DNA of 64,000 bases from Plazaster borealis (lineage: Eukaryota > Echinodermata > Asteroidea > Forcipulatida > Labidiasteridae). Each line of letters begins with the position of its first letter. Within the stretch, counting starts at the first letter, position 1. Under the pieces are notes generated by a model. The model did not search any database. It was given only the letters and a program-made list of their open reading frames with translations, and was not told the DNA's origin. The translations under genes and the position numbers were made by a program. This document shows, piece after piece, positions 23,501 to 32,642 of this stretch. The stretch is taken from NCBI GenBank assembly GCA_021014325.1, contig CM037461.1, forward strand, positions 12,863,501-12,927,500. Reading direction: 5' to 3'.

Positions 23501-25203
23501 TTTGTTTTCTTTTCCATAGATTAATTGGATGATAAAACACAATTTGTAAAATCACCTGAGTTTCTAAATCATGTTTGTGTTTACTTTTTTTTAATATTTG
23601 AATAAAACAACCATCATCATTTTACCAAAAACAAAAATAACAGTTGGAATTTATCGCGTTTTGGAAACAAACTCTTAATTCTTTTACACTACTAACTACT
23701 TCTTGCGGAACGTTTTTGTTTTGGAAAACATATAATTATTTTACCACGCATTTATCATTAGGATGCAAAAATGTTTCCACTCTTTACGTAGGAATAGAAA
23801 GTTGACAGTAAACCGGATGTCTCCTGGGATTAATGCTAATGTAGAAAGCATGTTGAATTTTTATTATCCACTGTTATCCACTACGGCAGGATCATCACTA
23901 TTGTCTATCTGCTGATTTTGGTTTTCTTTTTGTTTTCAAATTTTATAAAGGTCACTTACTTATCCAATATTGGTGGAGAGAATCTTGGCAGTACGGTCAG
24001 ACGAATTCTTGTCTGCATATTGACCAATGACCTTGCAAAGCAGTTTAATTGGATTGGAAAAGGCACAAAGGAGGCCTTCTGTAAACTTCGTCTGGTGAAT
24101 GTTGTACATCGTAAGTATTAACAGCCACACAAAGCACAAGTTGGGTCAGAAAATGAAAATATAGAACAAACACACTTGAAAATATAACTCGAAAACTAAG
24201 TCTAAGAGATGATAACAGTTTAATTAGTTTACCAGACTACCCACATTGAAAGATCAAGTATGACTTATAATTGTGGACAATCTTGTAAACTAATACAATT
24301 TGTGTGTAATAAGCAACCACAAGAGAAAACTGACTGTGTAAATTTTAATTCATTTTTGGGTCGCCAAGTTTTGTGAGACACAGTCCTAAATTCTGTATCA
24401 CTGTAGCCGTATGACAGTATGACCATGTATGTGAGAGTTTTGACAAAAAATGTATTACTCCTCTGCATGCTTTCATGGCTTTTGATGAGACTTGGATGCA
24501 GGGAGCCCTGGTTTGAAGGGCTACATTCAGAGGTTATTGGTCGAATGCTTTGTCAACAGAATCTTATGGATTTGAATGTACTTTGATGGAATGATCCTTG
24601 GTTGGGGGTTCCAAAATTGCAGGTCAGAGACCTTTGAGGAATTATTTTAGCTCATTTAAAAGAAAATGCACGAAATTTAACATTTTCTAAGGGCACAAAA
24701 CTTAATTGGGATTGACCACAATAAACAGGCAACACGATCTGGGCCCAATTTCATGGAGCTGCTTAAGCATAGAAACTAGCAAAACAAAACAAAATTATAC
24801 TTACAAGGAAAAAGTTTACCAGCTGAAATATCATTTAAAATGTAGCAAATGTGACTGGTATCCTGTTTATTGTTGCTTAGCAGAAATTGTTTAAGCAATA
24901 TTTTCTGCTTAAGCAGCTCTATGAAATTGGGCCCTGAGTATCACTTGTTAGTATATATTTTATTTTAGCTAACCTGTTTTCAAATTTTCTCAAATTAATA
25001 CAGGAGCTGTTCGCAGAAATCCAGCAGTCAGATCTGCGACAAATGCTGAGATAGATTCCATCATAAAGGATTGGTTTCGCTATGCTAAAGACCGTGATGG
25101 TGGAAGGGCTAGAAGAGCTGTACGTCAGGCCAGCGTTAGTCCTTCCCAAAATGTCAGTCAGGAATCGACTGAAGACTATGGTTCCAGTGATGAACATGAC
25201 TGA
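20584..25203 (+). CDS. Six-exon DUF4806-type protein carried by the transposon
   Basis: Exons 20584-20779, 21518-21617, 22177-22424, 23148-23365, 23951-24110 and 25004-25203 all have GT-AG borders and matching phases. They give 373 residues ending at TGA 25201-25203, with no frame damage. Residues 1-~95 (MYAVVEF.NEGTVSLVAENWL, ...KWPARF...AI.RCEPP, then SYEKGKAKVRQAQDTSDL) match the N-terminal module common in such proteins. Exon 3 is a Ser/Pro-rich linker. Residues ~225-310 (FPLKLLRDVRDLEALL, YLSNIGGENLGSTVRRIL, LAKQFNWIGKGTKEAFCKL) are a clear DUF4806 pattern. The tail is acidic and Ser-rich. The start ATG at 20584 is the first in a compatible frame; an AG just before it leaves open an upstream exon. 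The function of DUF4806 is not known to me. Its place inside the TIRs, downstream of the transposase, argues for a transposition helper or regulator rather than a host gene. Confidence 0.85.
22553..22855. mobile_element. 303 bp foldback MITE in intron 3 of the DUF4806-type gene
   Basis: The left arm 22553-22672 (CCTGTGTTG..GTGTTAACCATGG ... GGATTGTCC) pairs with the right arm 22742-22855 over ~115 bp. The flanks share GTAA (22549-22552 and 22856-22859). The loop is ~65 bp. There is no coding capacity. Confidence 0.8.
24741..24934. mobile_element. 194 bp MITE with GGGCCCAATTTCAT inverted ends
   Basis: GGGCCCAATTTCATGGAGCT at the left pairs with AGCTCTATGAAATTGGGCCC at the right, extended by CTTAAGCA words. 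It lies in intron 5 of the DUF4806-type gene. I recall the family as widespread in marine invertebrates. Confidence 0.85.
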
Positions 25204-26590
25204 TCGATGAAAACCAGGGAGCCTCCATGCAGCTAGAGGTTTTGGTTCAGATCAGTGAGAAATTATAATACACTCTTAGAGAATCTAAAATCTTCTACTA
25301 TTGCATGTCACTACATCAAGCTTGTACTCTACACATCTTATTTCGATGTTTGAAGTTGATTGAACTCATAATGGTAATCAGGGACTCAATAGCAATATTG
25401 CCTTGATCACGAGTGCATTCACGTTTTTTTGTTAAAATGACTACTTTTCTAAAGAGCACAACTTTAGTTTCAAATGTAATGTTAGAAAAAAAGAAGCCCT
25501 AAAAAAAGAAGCTTTTATTTTATTTTTATATTTACTTTTTTGTCGTGAAAGTAAAACGATCGACAAAGTAACGTGTTTTCAAGTGGAACAAGCAAAGATT
25601 GTTTTGTGCCTTGTGGTCTTGTGGTCGTCATTAACCCATATATGCATGTTGGTTAAAAACAACCGAAGTTATTTTGCTTGAGTTTGAAAATAAAAATTCA
25701 CAGCTATTTGCATTCTCACAATGTCAGATTAATGGTGTTATGACATGTCAGCGGCTGGCTTTTATGCACAAGGTACACTCTGAAGGATTTTAAAAATAAT
25801 CTAAATGATTGTTGTGAGGGACCAACTTAAAAGTAAGATTGTTTTGATAACGAGTGTTTTCACTTTTTGTGTTAAAAGAGCGACTTTTGTAATGAGCCCA
25901 ACTTTTTAAGTATGTTGGTTAAAAACAACAGAAATTATTTTGCTTGAGTTTGATAATGAAAAACAACAGAATTATTTTGCTTGAGTTTGATAATGAAAGT
26001 TCATAATTACAGCATTTGCATGTCCATAACAAATTATGTCAAATTAATAGTGTTATGACATGTCAGCGGCTGGCTTTTATGCACAATTAGAGATCCAAGT
26101 TTTTGTTGCCAAAGACCAAATAATTTACCTTTTGTTTACTCTGAAAAATGCCTTATTCGTCTGTAGCCTAACTTAATCAGATTTATGTTTGTCAATAGTA
26201 CAAGAAGTTATTAATTAAAGTGTTGTAGCAAGAAGTTTATAAAACTAATAACCATTTAAGGTATAACAAATATATAGATGTTGCATTTTTCTCTTACATA
26301 CTTGGCAGTACATTTTCTTAGTCTCCATTTATATTAAAGATTCTTTAAAAAGATCAAAGTGTTCTCAATTGTTATGTTGTCAGTGACCTACTTTATTCAG
26401 TTTGTTATATTTTTATTTTGGAAAATGAACTCTTGAGTACCTGGGCCTGCAGGTCAAACTTATGAAAAACGTTTGTCTTGTTCAATTTTCCACTGGTGGG
26501 GGACTTCTTTTGAAAGCACTATGTGTTTATAAATTACTCGTACCCAAATTGCTTTATTTTGTACTGATCGCCTGGCCAGGGAGGAGGGAG
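25204..26590. other. 3' region of the transposon, with a partial duplication
   Basis: No gene. About 140-180 bp is repeated at 25641-25780 and 25908-26090 (GTTGGTTAAAAACAAC, TTATTTTGCTTGAGTTTGA, GTTATGACATGTCAGCGGCT); the second copy has a further inner 40 bp duplication. The region would carry the polyadenylation signal of the upstream gene. Confidence 0.6.
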
Positions 26591-27109
26591 GTGCAAAACT
26601 GTAAAACTAACGTTGGTCCAACAACAACTTAAAGGTTGGCCCAACTTCGCTCTCCAGCACTGGTCATGAGGGGGGGGGGCAAACTGTAAAACTAACGTTG
26701 GTCCAACGGCAACTTTAAGGTTGGCCCAACTTCGCTCTCCAACATTGGTGACGGGGGCAAAACATTGAAACTAACGTTGGTCCATCGACAACTTTAAGGT
26801 TGGCCCAACTTCGCTCTTCAGCATTGGCCCAAACTCCCGCCAACATACAACCAACATGCTAGTGCCTACTGTGGCCCAACGAATATCGAACACTGGGCCA
26901 ACATTGAAAAACCGATGTTGGCCCAAACGCAAAGGTACCGTTGGGCCAATTTGCAGAATTCATGTTGGCCCGAGGTAGGGACTCGACATTGGCCCAGCAT
27001 TTTACCAACATAGTGGGCCAATGTTAACCCGATGAGCAGATCCAAGCTGGGCCAACGTGATCAGCCAACATTGGGCCAACCCTAATACCATGTGTTGGCC
27101 CAACACGTC
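26591..27109. repeat. 3' subterminal repeats rich in TTGGCCCAA words
   Basis: Three direct units of ~76-90 bp (CTAACGTTGGTCCA, AAGGTTGGCCCAACTTCGCTC) at 26600-26830 are followed by irregular GTTGGCCCAA/TTGGGCCAAC words up to the terminal repeat. They mirror the words in the 5' array although the unit sequence differs. Confidence 0.8.
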
Positions 27110-27125
27110 CTTGCTATCTGGGTAA

Positions 27126-27527
27126 TTGGAACGGACTCACCAGTGTTAACTGTCATGCGGGTCGCCATGTTTGCACATGCTTTATTACCAACGTGCATCA
27201 ACTACACGTTCACATATGATGAACAGGTTATGACATGTACTTCGTGCATATTACAACATCTCCCCTTTTTCTAGAAAGGAATCAAAACTGGTTATACAAT
27301 ATAAATGAAGCACAGTCCGGAGTAAATATTGAGTTTGATAAAATAATCAATATTGTAGCGAATAATTCTTTCTGATGTATTAGAGTTCAGTTCAATGTTC
27401 AATGTAATCTGGAACTGGAGTTGTCCGCAACACACAAGAATCAATCGGAATGTCAAAGTTCAGCAAATTTGTAAAATCACGCAGATCAAAAACTTGAACA
27501 ATAAAACTTGGATCTGATTACTGGTGT
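27126..27527 (-). mobile_element. Rest of the split LTR plus a truncated internal fragment
   Basis: 27126-27258 completes the LTR begun at 15589. The minus-strand polypurine-like AAAAAGGGGAGA adjoins it, and ~270 bp of AT-rich internal sequence runs to 27527, where satellite sequence starts again. No coding domain is visible, so the superfamily is undetermined (a short TGTT...AACA LTR fits Copia or others). Confidence 0.5.
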
Positions 27528-29829
27528 AATCGGGCGACTATGAATAAGGTTTGGGATATAAGGAAGACATCAATGAAGAAAAAACTTAAAATTTAATAAT
27601 TTCTCGACGACAACTTTTCAAATGAAAATTAGGTAGTTGTATCTAAATTTGCACACGCACGGGCTATAATTATACAATTGTTTTAATGAGTTGGGCTGAG
27701 CTAATTAGTGGACTAATTAATTGGGGTCGCCTAGGCATAATGGTTTGTGATATAAGGAAGACATCAATGAAGAAAAAACTTAAAATTTAATAATTTTTGG
27801 ACGACAACTTTTCAAATAAAAATTAGGTAGTTGTATCTAAATTTGCACACGGGCTATCATTATGCAATTGTTTTAATTAGTTGGGCTAAGCTAATTAGTG
27901 GACTAATTAATTGGGGCGCCTAGGCATAATAGTTTTGGATATAAGGAAGACATATATGAAGAAAAAACGGAAGATTTCATGTGTTTACGATAAAAACTTT
28001 TCAAATGAAAATTGGGTATTTGCGTGTTTAATCTGGAACTTGTTTAAAAATTCGCACACGGGCTGATATTATGCAAATATTCAATTAGTTAGGCCTATCT
28101 AATTAGTGGACTAATTAATTGGGGGCGCCTAGGCATGATGGTTTGGGATATAAGGAAGACATCTATGAAGAAAAAACTGAAGATTCCATGTTTTTACAAT
28201 AAAAACTTTTCAAATGAAAATTCGGTATGTTGTATACTAAATTCGCGTACGGGCTAATTTTATGCAAATATTCAATTAAATAGGCTGATCTAATTAGTAG
28301 ACTAATTAATTGGGGGCGCCTAGGCATAATGGTTTGGGATATAAGGAAGACATCTATGAAAAGAAAGCTGAAGATTTCATGTTTTTACGATGAAAAGTTT
28401 TCAAATGAAAATTAGGTATTTGCGTGTTTAATCTGGAACTTGTTTTAAAAATTCGCACACGGGCTGATATTATGCAAATATTCAATTAGTTAGGCTGATC
28501 TAATTAGTGGACTAATTAATTCGGGGCGCCTAGGCATGATGGTTTGGGATATAAGGAAGACATCTGTGAAGAAAAAACTGAAGATTTTATGTTTTTACAA
28601 TAAAAAGTTTTCAAATGAAGATTAGGTATTTGCGTGTTTAATCTGGAACTTGTTTAAAAATTCGCACACGGGCTGGTATTATGCAAATATTCAATTAGTT
28701 AGGCTGATTTAATCAGTGGACTAATTAATTGGGGGCGCCTAGGCATGATGGTTTGGGATATAAGGAAGACATCTATGAAAAGAAAACTGAAGATTTCATG
28801 TTTTTACGATGAAAACTTTTCAAATGAAAATTAGGTATGTTGTATACTAAATTCGCGTACGGGCTAATTTTATGCAAATATTCAATTAGTTAGGCTAATC
28901 TAATTAATGGACTAATTAATTGGGGCGCCTAGGCATGATGGTTTGGGACATAAGAAAGACATCTGTGAAGAAAAAACTGAAGATTTCATGTTTTTACGAT
29001 GAAAACTTTTCAAAAGAAAATTAGGTATTTGCGTGTTTAATCTGGAACTTGTTTTAAAAATTCGCACACGGGCTGGTATTATGCAAATATTCAATTAGTT
29101 AGGCTGATTTAATTAGTGGGCTAATCAATTGGGGGCGCCTAGGCATGATGGTTTGGGATATAAGGAAGACATCTGTGAAGAAAAAGTGAAGATTTCATGT
29201 TTTTACGATAAAAACTTTTCAAATAAAAATTAGGTATGTTGTATACTAAATTCGCGTACGGGCTAATTTTATGCAAATATTCAATTAGTTAGGCTGATCT
29301 AATCAGCGGGCTAATTAATTGGGGGCGCCTAGGCATGATGGTTTTGGATATAAGGAAGACATCTATGAAAAGAAAACTGAAGATTTCTTGTTTTTACGAT
29401 GAAAACTTTTCAAATAAAAATTAGGTATGTTGTATACTAAATTCGCTTACGGGCTAATTTTATGCAAATATTCAATTAGTTAGGCTGATCTAATTAGTAG
29501 ACTAATTAATTGGGGGCGCCTAGGCATGATGGTTTGGGATATAAGGAAGACATCTATGAAGAAAAAACTGAAGATTTTATGTTTTTACGGTAAAAAGTTT
29601 TCAAATGAAAATTAGGTATTTGCGTGTTTAATCTGGAACTTGTTTAAAAATTCGCACACGGGCTGGTATTATGCAAATATTCAATTAGTTAGGCTGATTT
29701 AATTAGTGGGCTAATCAATTGGGGGCGCCTAGGCATGATGGTTTGGGATATAAGGAAGACATCTGTGAAGAAAAAAATGAAGATTTCATGTTTTTACGAT
29801 GAAAACTTTTCAAATAAAAATTAGGTATG
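27528..29829. repeat. Satellite array, second block
   Basis: The same monomers as 13680-15588. From TAATCGGGCGACT (27526) it repeats the first block from 13869 almost base for base, except that one ~190 bp monomer (around 15075-15265 of the first block) is absent here. The block continues past the point where the first copy is broken. It is interrupted at 29829 by the Gypsy element. Confidence 0.9.
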
Positions 29830-29833
29830 TTGT

Positions 29834-30201
29834 TGTAGTGAATACTGGGTTATATAACGACTCGGTCGTTCTAGCTCCTCTTATCTTACTTGTCACAAAA
29901 GTCCTCAGAATCACGGGTCCGTACTCCTCGTGCCTCTGCCTTGGCAAGCCGCTGGGTCCTTAACACCTCACATGGGGTTCTACTGCCTTAGGTAGACTTT
30001 GACGGTACAAATGCACACTCAAAAGACTAATAAGTTGGGGTTCTTATGCCTCACGGTGTTGTTTATTCATACTCGGAACTGATAACATCACGCAACCCCG
30101 AAAAGCACGCCCGCATCGACCACTGGTAAGGTGCCAATATCACATGACCCGGCACATTAGATTTACCCAGTCCTCCCGGCAGTGCTCCAACTGGCACTAC
30201 A
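29834..30201 (-). repeat. 3' LTR of the Gypsy element
   Basis: 368 bp, TGTAGTG...CACTACA, followed at 30202 by a tract that reads purine-rich on the minus strand. It lacks a 6 bp segment present in the other LTR near 40067. Confidence 0.95.
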
Positions 30202-30215
30202 CTCTTCCCCCTTTT
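30202..30215 (-). other. Polypurine tract
   Basis: The minus strand reads AAAAGGGGGAAGAG directly before the 3' LTR, the usual place for plus-strand DNA priming. Confidence 0.75.
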
Positions 30216-30398
30216 ATGGATGCTGCCACGGATGGATCCTTAACCCCAGGCAGTAAAAAGTAACCGTTAACGACAATAAACTTTAACAAACTCAAGAACA
30301 GCCTTTATATAAACTAAACACTGGAAAACTATGATTCCTTCTGCCACTGAACGAAGAACCCCAATACAATTGCAGCTCTATGGAGCTCTTAGGAAAAG

Positions 30399-32108
30399 TC
30401 AATTAAAAAAGGCCCTAGCGTTCTTCTCGGTGAGCTCCAGGACTTCTATTGGGGTGATGTCTCCCAGAATACTGGCCACCAGCTCAGCGGTGTACCCCAA
30501 GAGAGATGGGGAGTTCAGTCGTCTACCAGGCAGGGGGAAGTACGGTGCGTCCGTCTCCAGGAGGAGTTTGTCCCTTGGGATCATCTGCAGGGCAGCCCTC
30601 TGCCGTCTATTGAAGCTCTTTGCCATGTTGCCGACGCTGAAGTGGGTATTCAGGAAAGATTCCAGCCACTGCTGAACCACCTCAGTGGTGCCCGAGAAAC
30701 AGTGCAGCTGCATCCTCTGACTGCCCTTGATGATGGGAGCCACAACGTCTAGGCACCGCATGTATACTTCCAAGGCGGTGGTATCCTCTCGCATGCCTCG
30801 GATGTGGAGGGTCAGAACTCTCGATGGTTGAAGGCTGGTGAGTAAATCTTTCAGTTGTCTGTCCTGCAAATGCCAGAAGTCTGGACTTACCGAATGATCC
30901 AACCCCACCTCCCCCAGTCCAGATACCAATGGATGCTGGCATAGTGACTTCACCCTACACCTCTCCCTATCTGTTAAGATAGTCTTCGGGTGCGCACCAA
31001 TCATGACCTTCAATCCTTGCTGTGTGAGAGAAACAATGTCTTTTTCTGATGGCAGGGTTTTTGAGTCACAGAAAACAGCTGTCGCCCCAGACAGTCGAAC
31101 TTTGTATTGCTGGTCCGATACTTGGGGAAACGCCAGCTCAATAGCTGCCAGACTAGACAGCCGTATTCCTGGAACCCTTGCAGACAACCTGTCCAGATGG
31201 AAATGGCTATCAAAGCTCAAGACAATCCTTCCCTCACCCTTGCTTGATGATACCTTGACACGAGCCACCTTAACTTCCGCGGACTTCCGGTAAGGAACAG
31301 CTTCCATAGATCCCGAATGCGGGGTCCGGTCAGGAACATTTTCCGTAGATCCCGAATGCGGGGTCCAGTAAGGAACAGTTTCCATAGATCCCGAATGCGG
31401 GGTCCGGTTTCCTTTCTGCGGCGAGACTTCCTGTCTGGGAGGAATCTGCTCCAATGGTGCTCTGCTGGCCGTTGATATCACAGAAGAACGGCGGAGCCCA
31501 GATGCTGGGTACTTCCGTCGAAGCTCCTCCATTCGCTGCGGCTCTATTCCTTCTGCAAATATTGTTAGGCATCTCCAATGGGATAATCCAGCAACACTGT
31601 TGATAGGGTGCAGGGAGAATTCCTCCGGAACTGGCCATCCTGCTGCTTCACACATTCCCACCATCGCACTGCGTTGTTCGGGTGTTATGTGCCAGCCCGG
31701 TCTGATATCGCCGATATTATTCATCCGGTGTACCATATCTGGCAGCGTGCTGCCCTCTCCCAACACCTCATACACCATTTCCTCCAGGCAACTTACTCGA
31801 GTGTGGGCAAGCTCACTGCTCTCAGCCTGGTAGTAGTCGAACACTGCCGGTGCATGCTCCTCTTCTATATGTTTCTTCAGGTAGAAAGTCGTAGCTGTGC
31901 ACCACGGTAACTGGCATTCCACTAATCTTCTCTTCCCACAGCGTTTCCTTGGTTTATTTACTATTACCTGTCGGCTCCCACTCTCCGATGGTGTTGAAGC
32001 AGGTCGTTTCCTCGATGGTGCCGCGACTTCTTTGCTTCTCTCCTGTGACCAATCTCGCTTCGGCCGCTCATCCTCTCTCTGATGGGGAAGAAACACCGAC
32101 TCCCACAT
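30399..32108 (-). CDS. C2H2-like finger plus TatD-family nuclease ORF of the Gypsy element
   Basis: 569 residues, uninterrupted. Residues 65-85 form a C2H2-like finger (C65-x4-C70-x9-H80-x4-H85) after a basic stretch. Residues 86-200 are an unrecognised helical region, and ~235-275 hold three tandem TPHSGS-containing repeats. Residues 297-569 are a TatD-type metal-dependent hydrolase: DSHFHLD (H302, H304), IGAHP (372-374 region), GLGEVGLD (E400), LHIRG (H435), LHCFSG (H469) and LLETDAPYFPL (D520). All expected metal ligands are present. TatD enzymes are 3'-5' DNases, and the human relative TATDN2 acts on RNA:DNA hybrids (established knowledge). The ORF lies between integrase and the polypurine tract, where other Gypsy elements carry env or accessory ORFs. 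It overlaps the 185-residue ORF by 41 nt in another frame. It may process cDNA or RNA:DNA hybrids; that is inference. It could be mistaken for a host TATDN2 gene. Confidence 0.85.
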   Translation of the reverse strand: MWESVFLPHQREDERPKRDWSQERSKEVAAPSRKRPASTPSESGSRQVIVNKPRKRCGKRRLVECQLPWCTATTFYLKKHIEEEHAPAVFDYYQAESSELAHTRVSCLEEMVYEVLGEGSTLPDMVHRMNNIGDIRPGWHITPEQRSAMVGMCEAAGWPVPEEFSLHPINSVAGLSHWRCLTIFAEGIEPQRMEELRRKYPASGLRRSSVISTASRAPLEQIPPRQEVSPQKGNRTPHSGSMETVPYWTPHSGSTENVPDRTPHSGSMEAVPYRKSAEVKVARVKVSSSKGEGRIVLSFDSHFHLDRLSARVPGIRLSSLAAIELAFPQVSDQQYKVRLSGATAVFCDSKTLPSEKDIVSLTQQGLKVMIGAHPKTILTDRERCRVKSLCQHPLVSGLGEVGLDHSVSPDFWHLQDRQLKDLLTSLQPSRVLTLHIRGMREDTTALEVYMRCLDVVAPIIKGSQRMQLHCFSGTTEVVQQWLESFLNTHFSVGNMAKSFNRRQRAALQMIPRDKLLLETDAPYFPLPGRRLNSPSLLGYTAELVASILGDITPIEVLELTEKNARAFFN

Positions 32109-32625
32109 CAGGGCAGCTAGGGCGGCCGGCTGTGGTTTTCCACCGAGGTCTCAAGGTACCAGATGCGGTATCTGTTGTGCTGGTACCCGATGCGGTACCG
32201 GGTGCCATTACTGTTTGTACCACACTCCTTGTTGGCCCAGATACGGTGCCAACTGCGATGGTGTCCACTTGAGGGTCAAGATACCCCCGTGTCTCTGAAC
32301 GGGTGGCTTCTGTTGATCTCCTTGCAGTTCGGGGGACCTGCCTGATGAAGTAGATGTTCGCATCCACCCAGTCCTCATTCAGGAGGTTTCCCCTCACAAA
32401 CACATCTGCTTCTCTTGCAGCTGTCCTCAGCCACTCACTATCTTCTCTCCTCCGGGCAACGGCGACTTGCATCCGAATGCGGTGCATAAGCTCATCACCT
32501 TCCACTTCTCTTGAGTACAGTCCCCTTATAAACTGTCTTGCGTCGCACAGGAAACCAGATCTCTTGGTTCTCTGGACGCCCCCACTGGTCTGTTTGTACA
32601 TGGTTAACTGCGTCCTAAAATACAA
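32068..32625 (-). CDS. 185-residue ORF between integrase and the TatD ORF
   Basis: No family recognised. The first half is charged and predicted helical by eye (LMHRIRMQVAVARRREDSEW, LRTAAREADVFVRGNLLNED), and the second half is Ser/Thr/Gly-rich with TVSGPT and TASGT words. It starts 18 nt after the integrase stop and ends 41 nt inside the TatD ORF, in a different frame. It could be the N-terminal part of one protein made by frameshifting into the TatD ORF, a separate product, or one reading frame broken by an indel. I cannot choose. Confidence 0.5.
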   Translation of the reverse strand: MYFRTQLTMYKQTSGGVQRTKRSGFLCDARQFIRGLYSREVEGDELMHRIRMQVAVARRREDSEWLRTAAREADVFVRGNLLNEDWVDANIYFIRQVPRTARRSTEATRSETRGYLDPQVDTIAVGTVSGPTRSVVQTVMAPGTASGTSTTDTASGTLRPRWKTTAGRPSCPDVGVGVSSPSERG

Positions 32626-32642
32626 AACAAAGAAAACATCAC

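Larger units (their letters stand above)
15632..27122 (+). mobile_element. 11.49 kb DNA transposon with CCCAGATAGCAAG inverted ends
   Basis: CCCAGATAGCAAG at 15632-15644 is matched by its exact reverse complement at 27110-27122, and pairing continues imperfectly through TGTTGGGCCAA. TAA flanks both ends (15629-15631 and 27123-27125), a 3 bp target duplication. Both ends carry minisatellites rich in TTGGCCCAA words. It encodes, in order and on the plus strand, a tnp2-like transposase and a six-exon DUF4806-type protein. A 3 bp duplication fits CACTA or PIF/Harbinger elements. The termini are not CACTA-like, so I place it only as a CMC/tnp2-like transposon by its transposase. Two MITEs have inserted in introns or flanks of the second gene. 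Confidence 0.85.

Noticed and set aside
30399..32108. A host TATDN2 gene
   Set aside because: It is intronless, lies between integrase and polypurine tract inside matched LTRs and target duplications, and is fused to a C2H2-like finger region.
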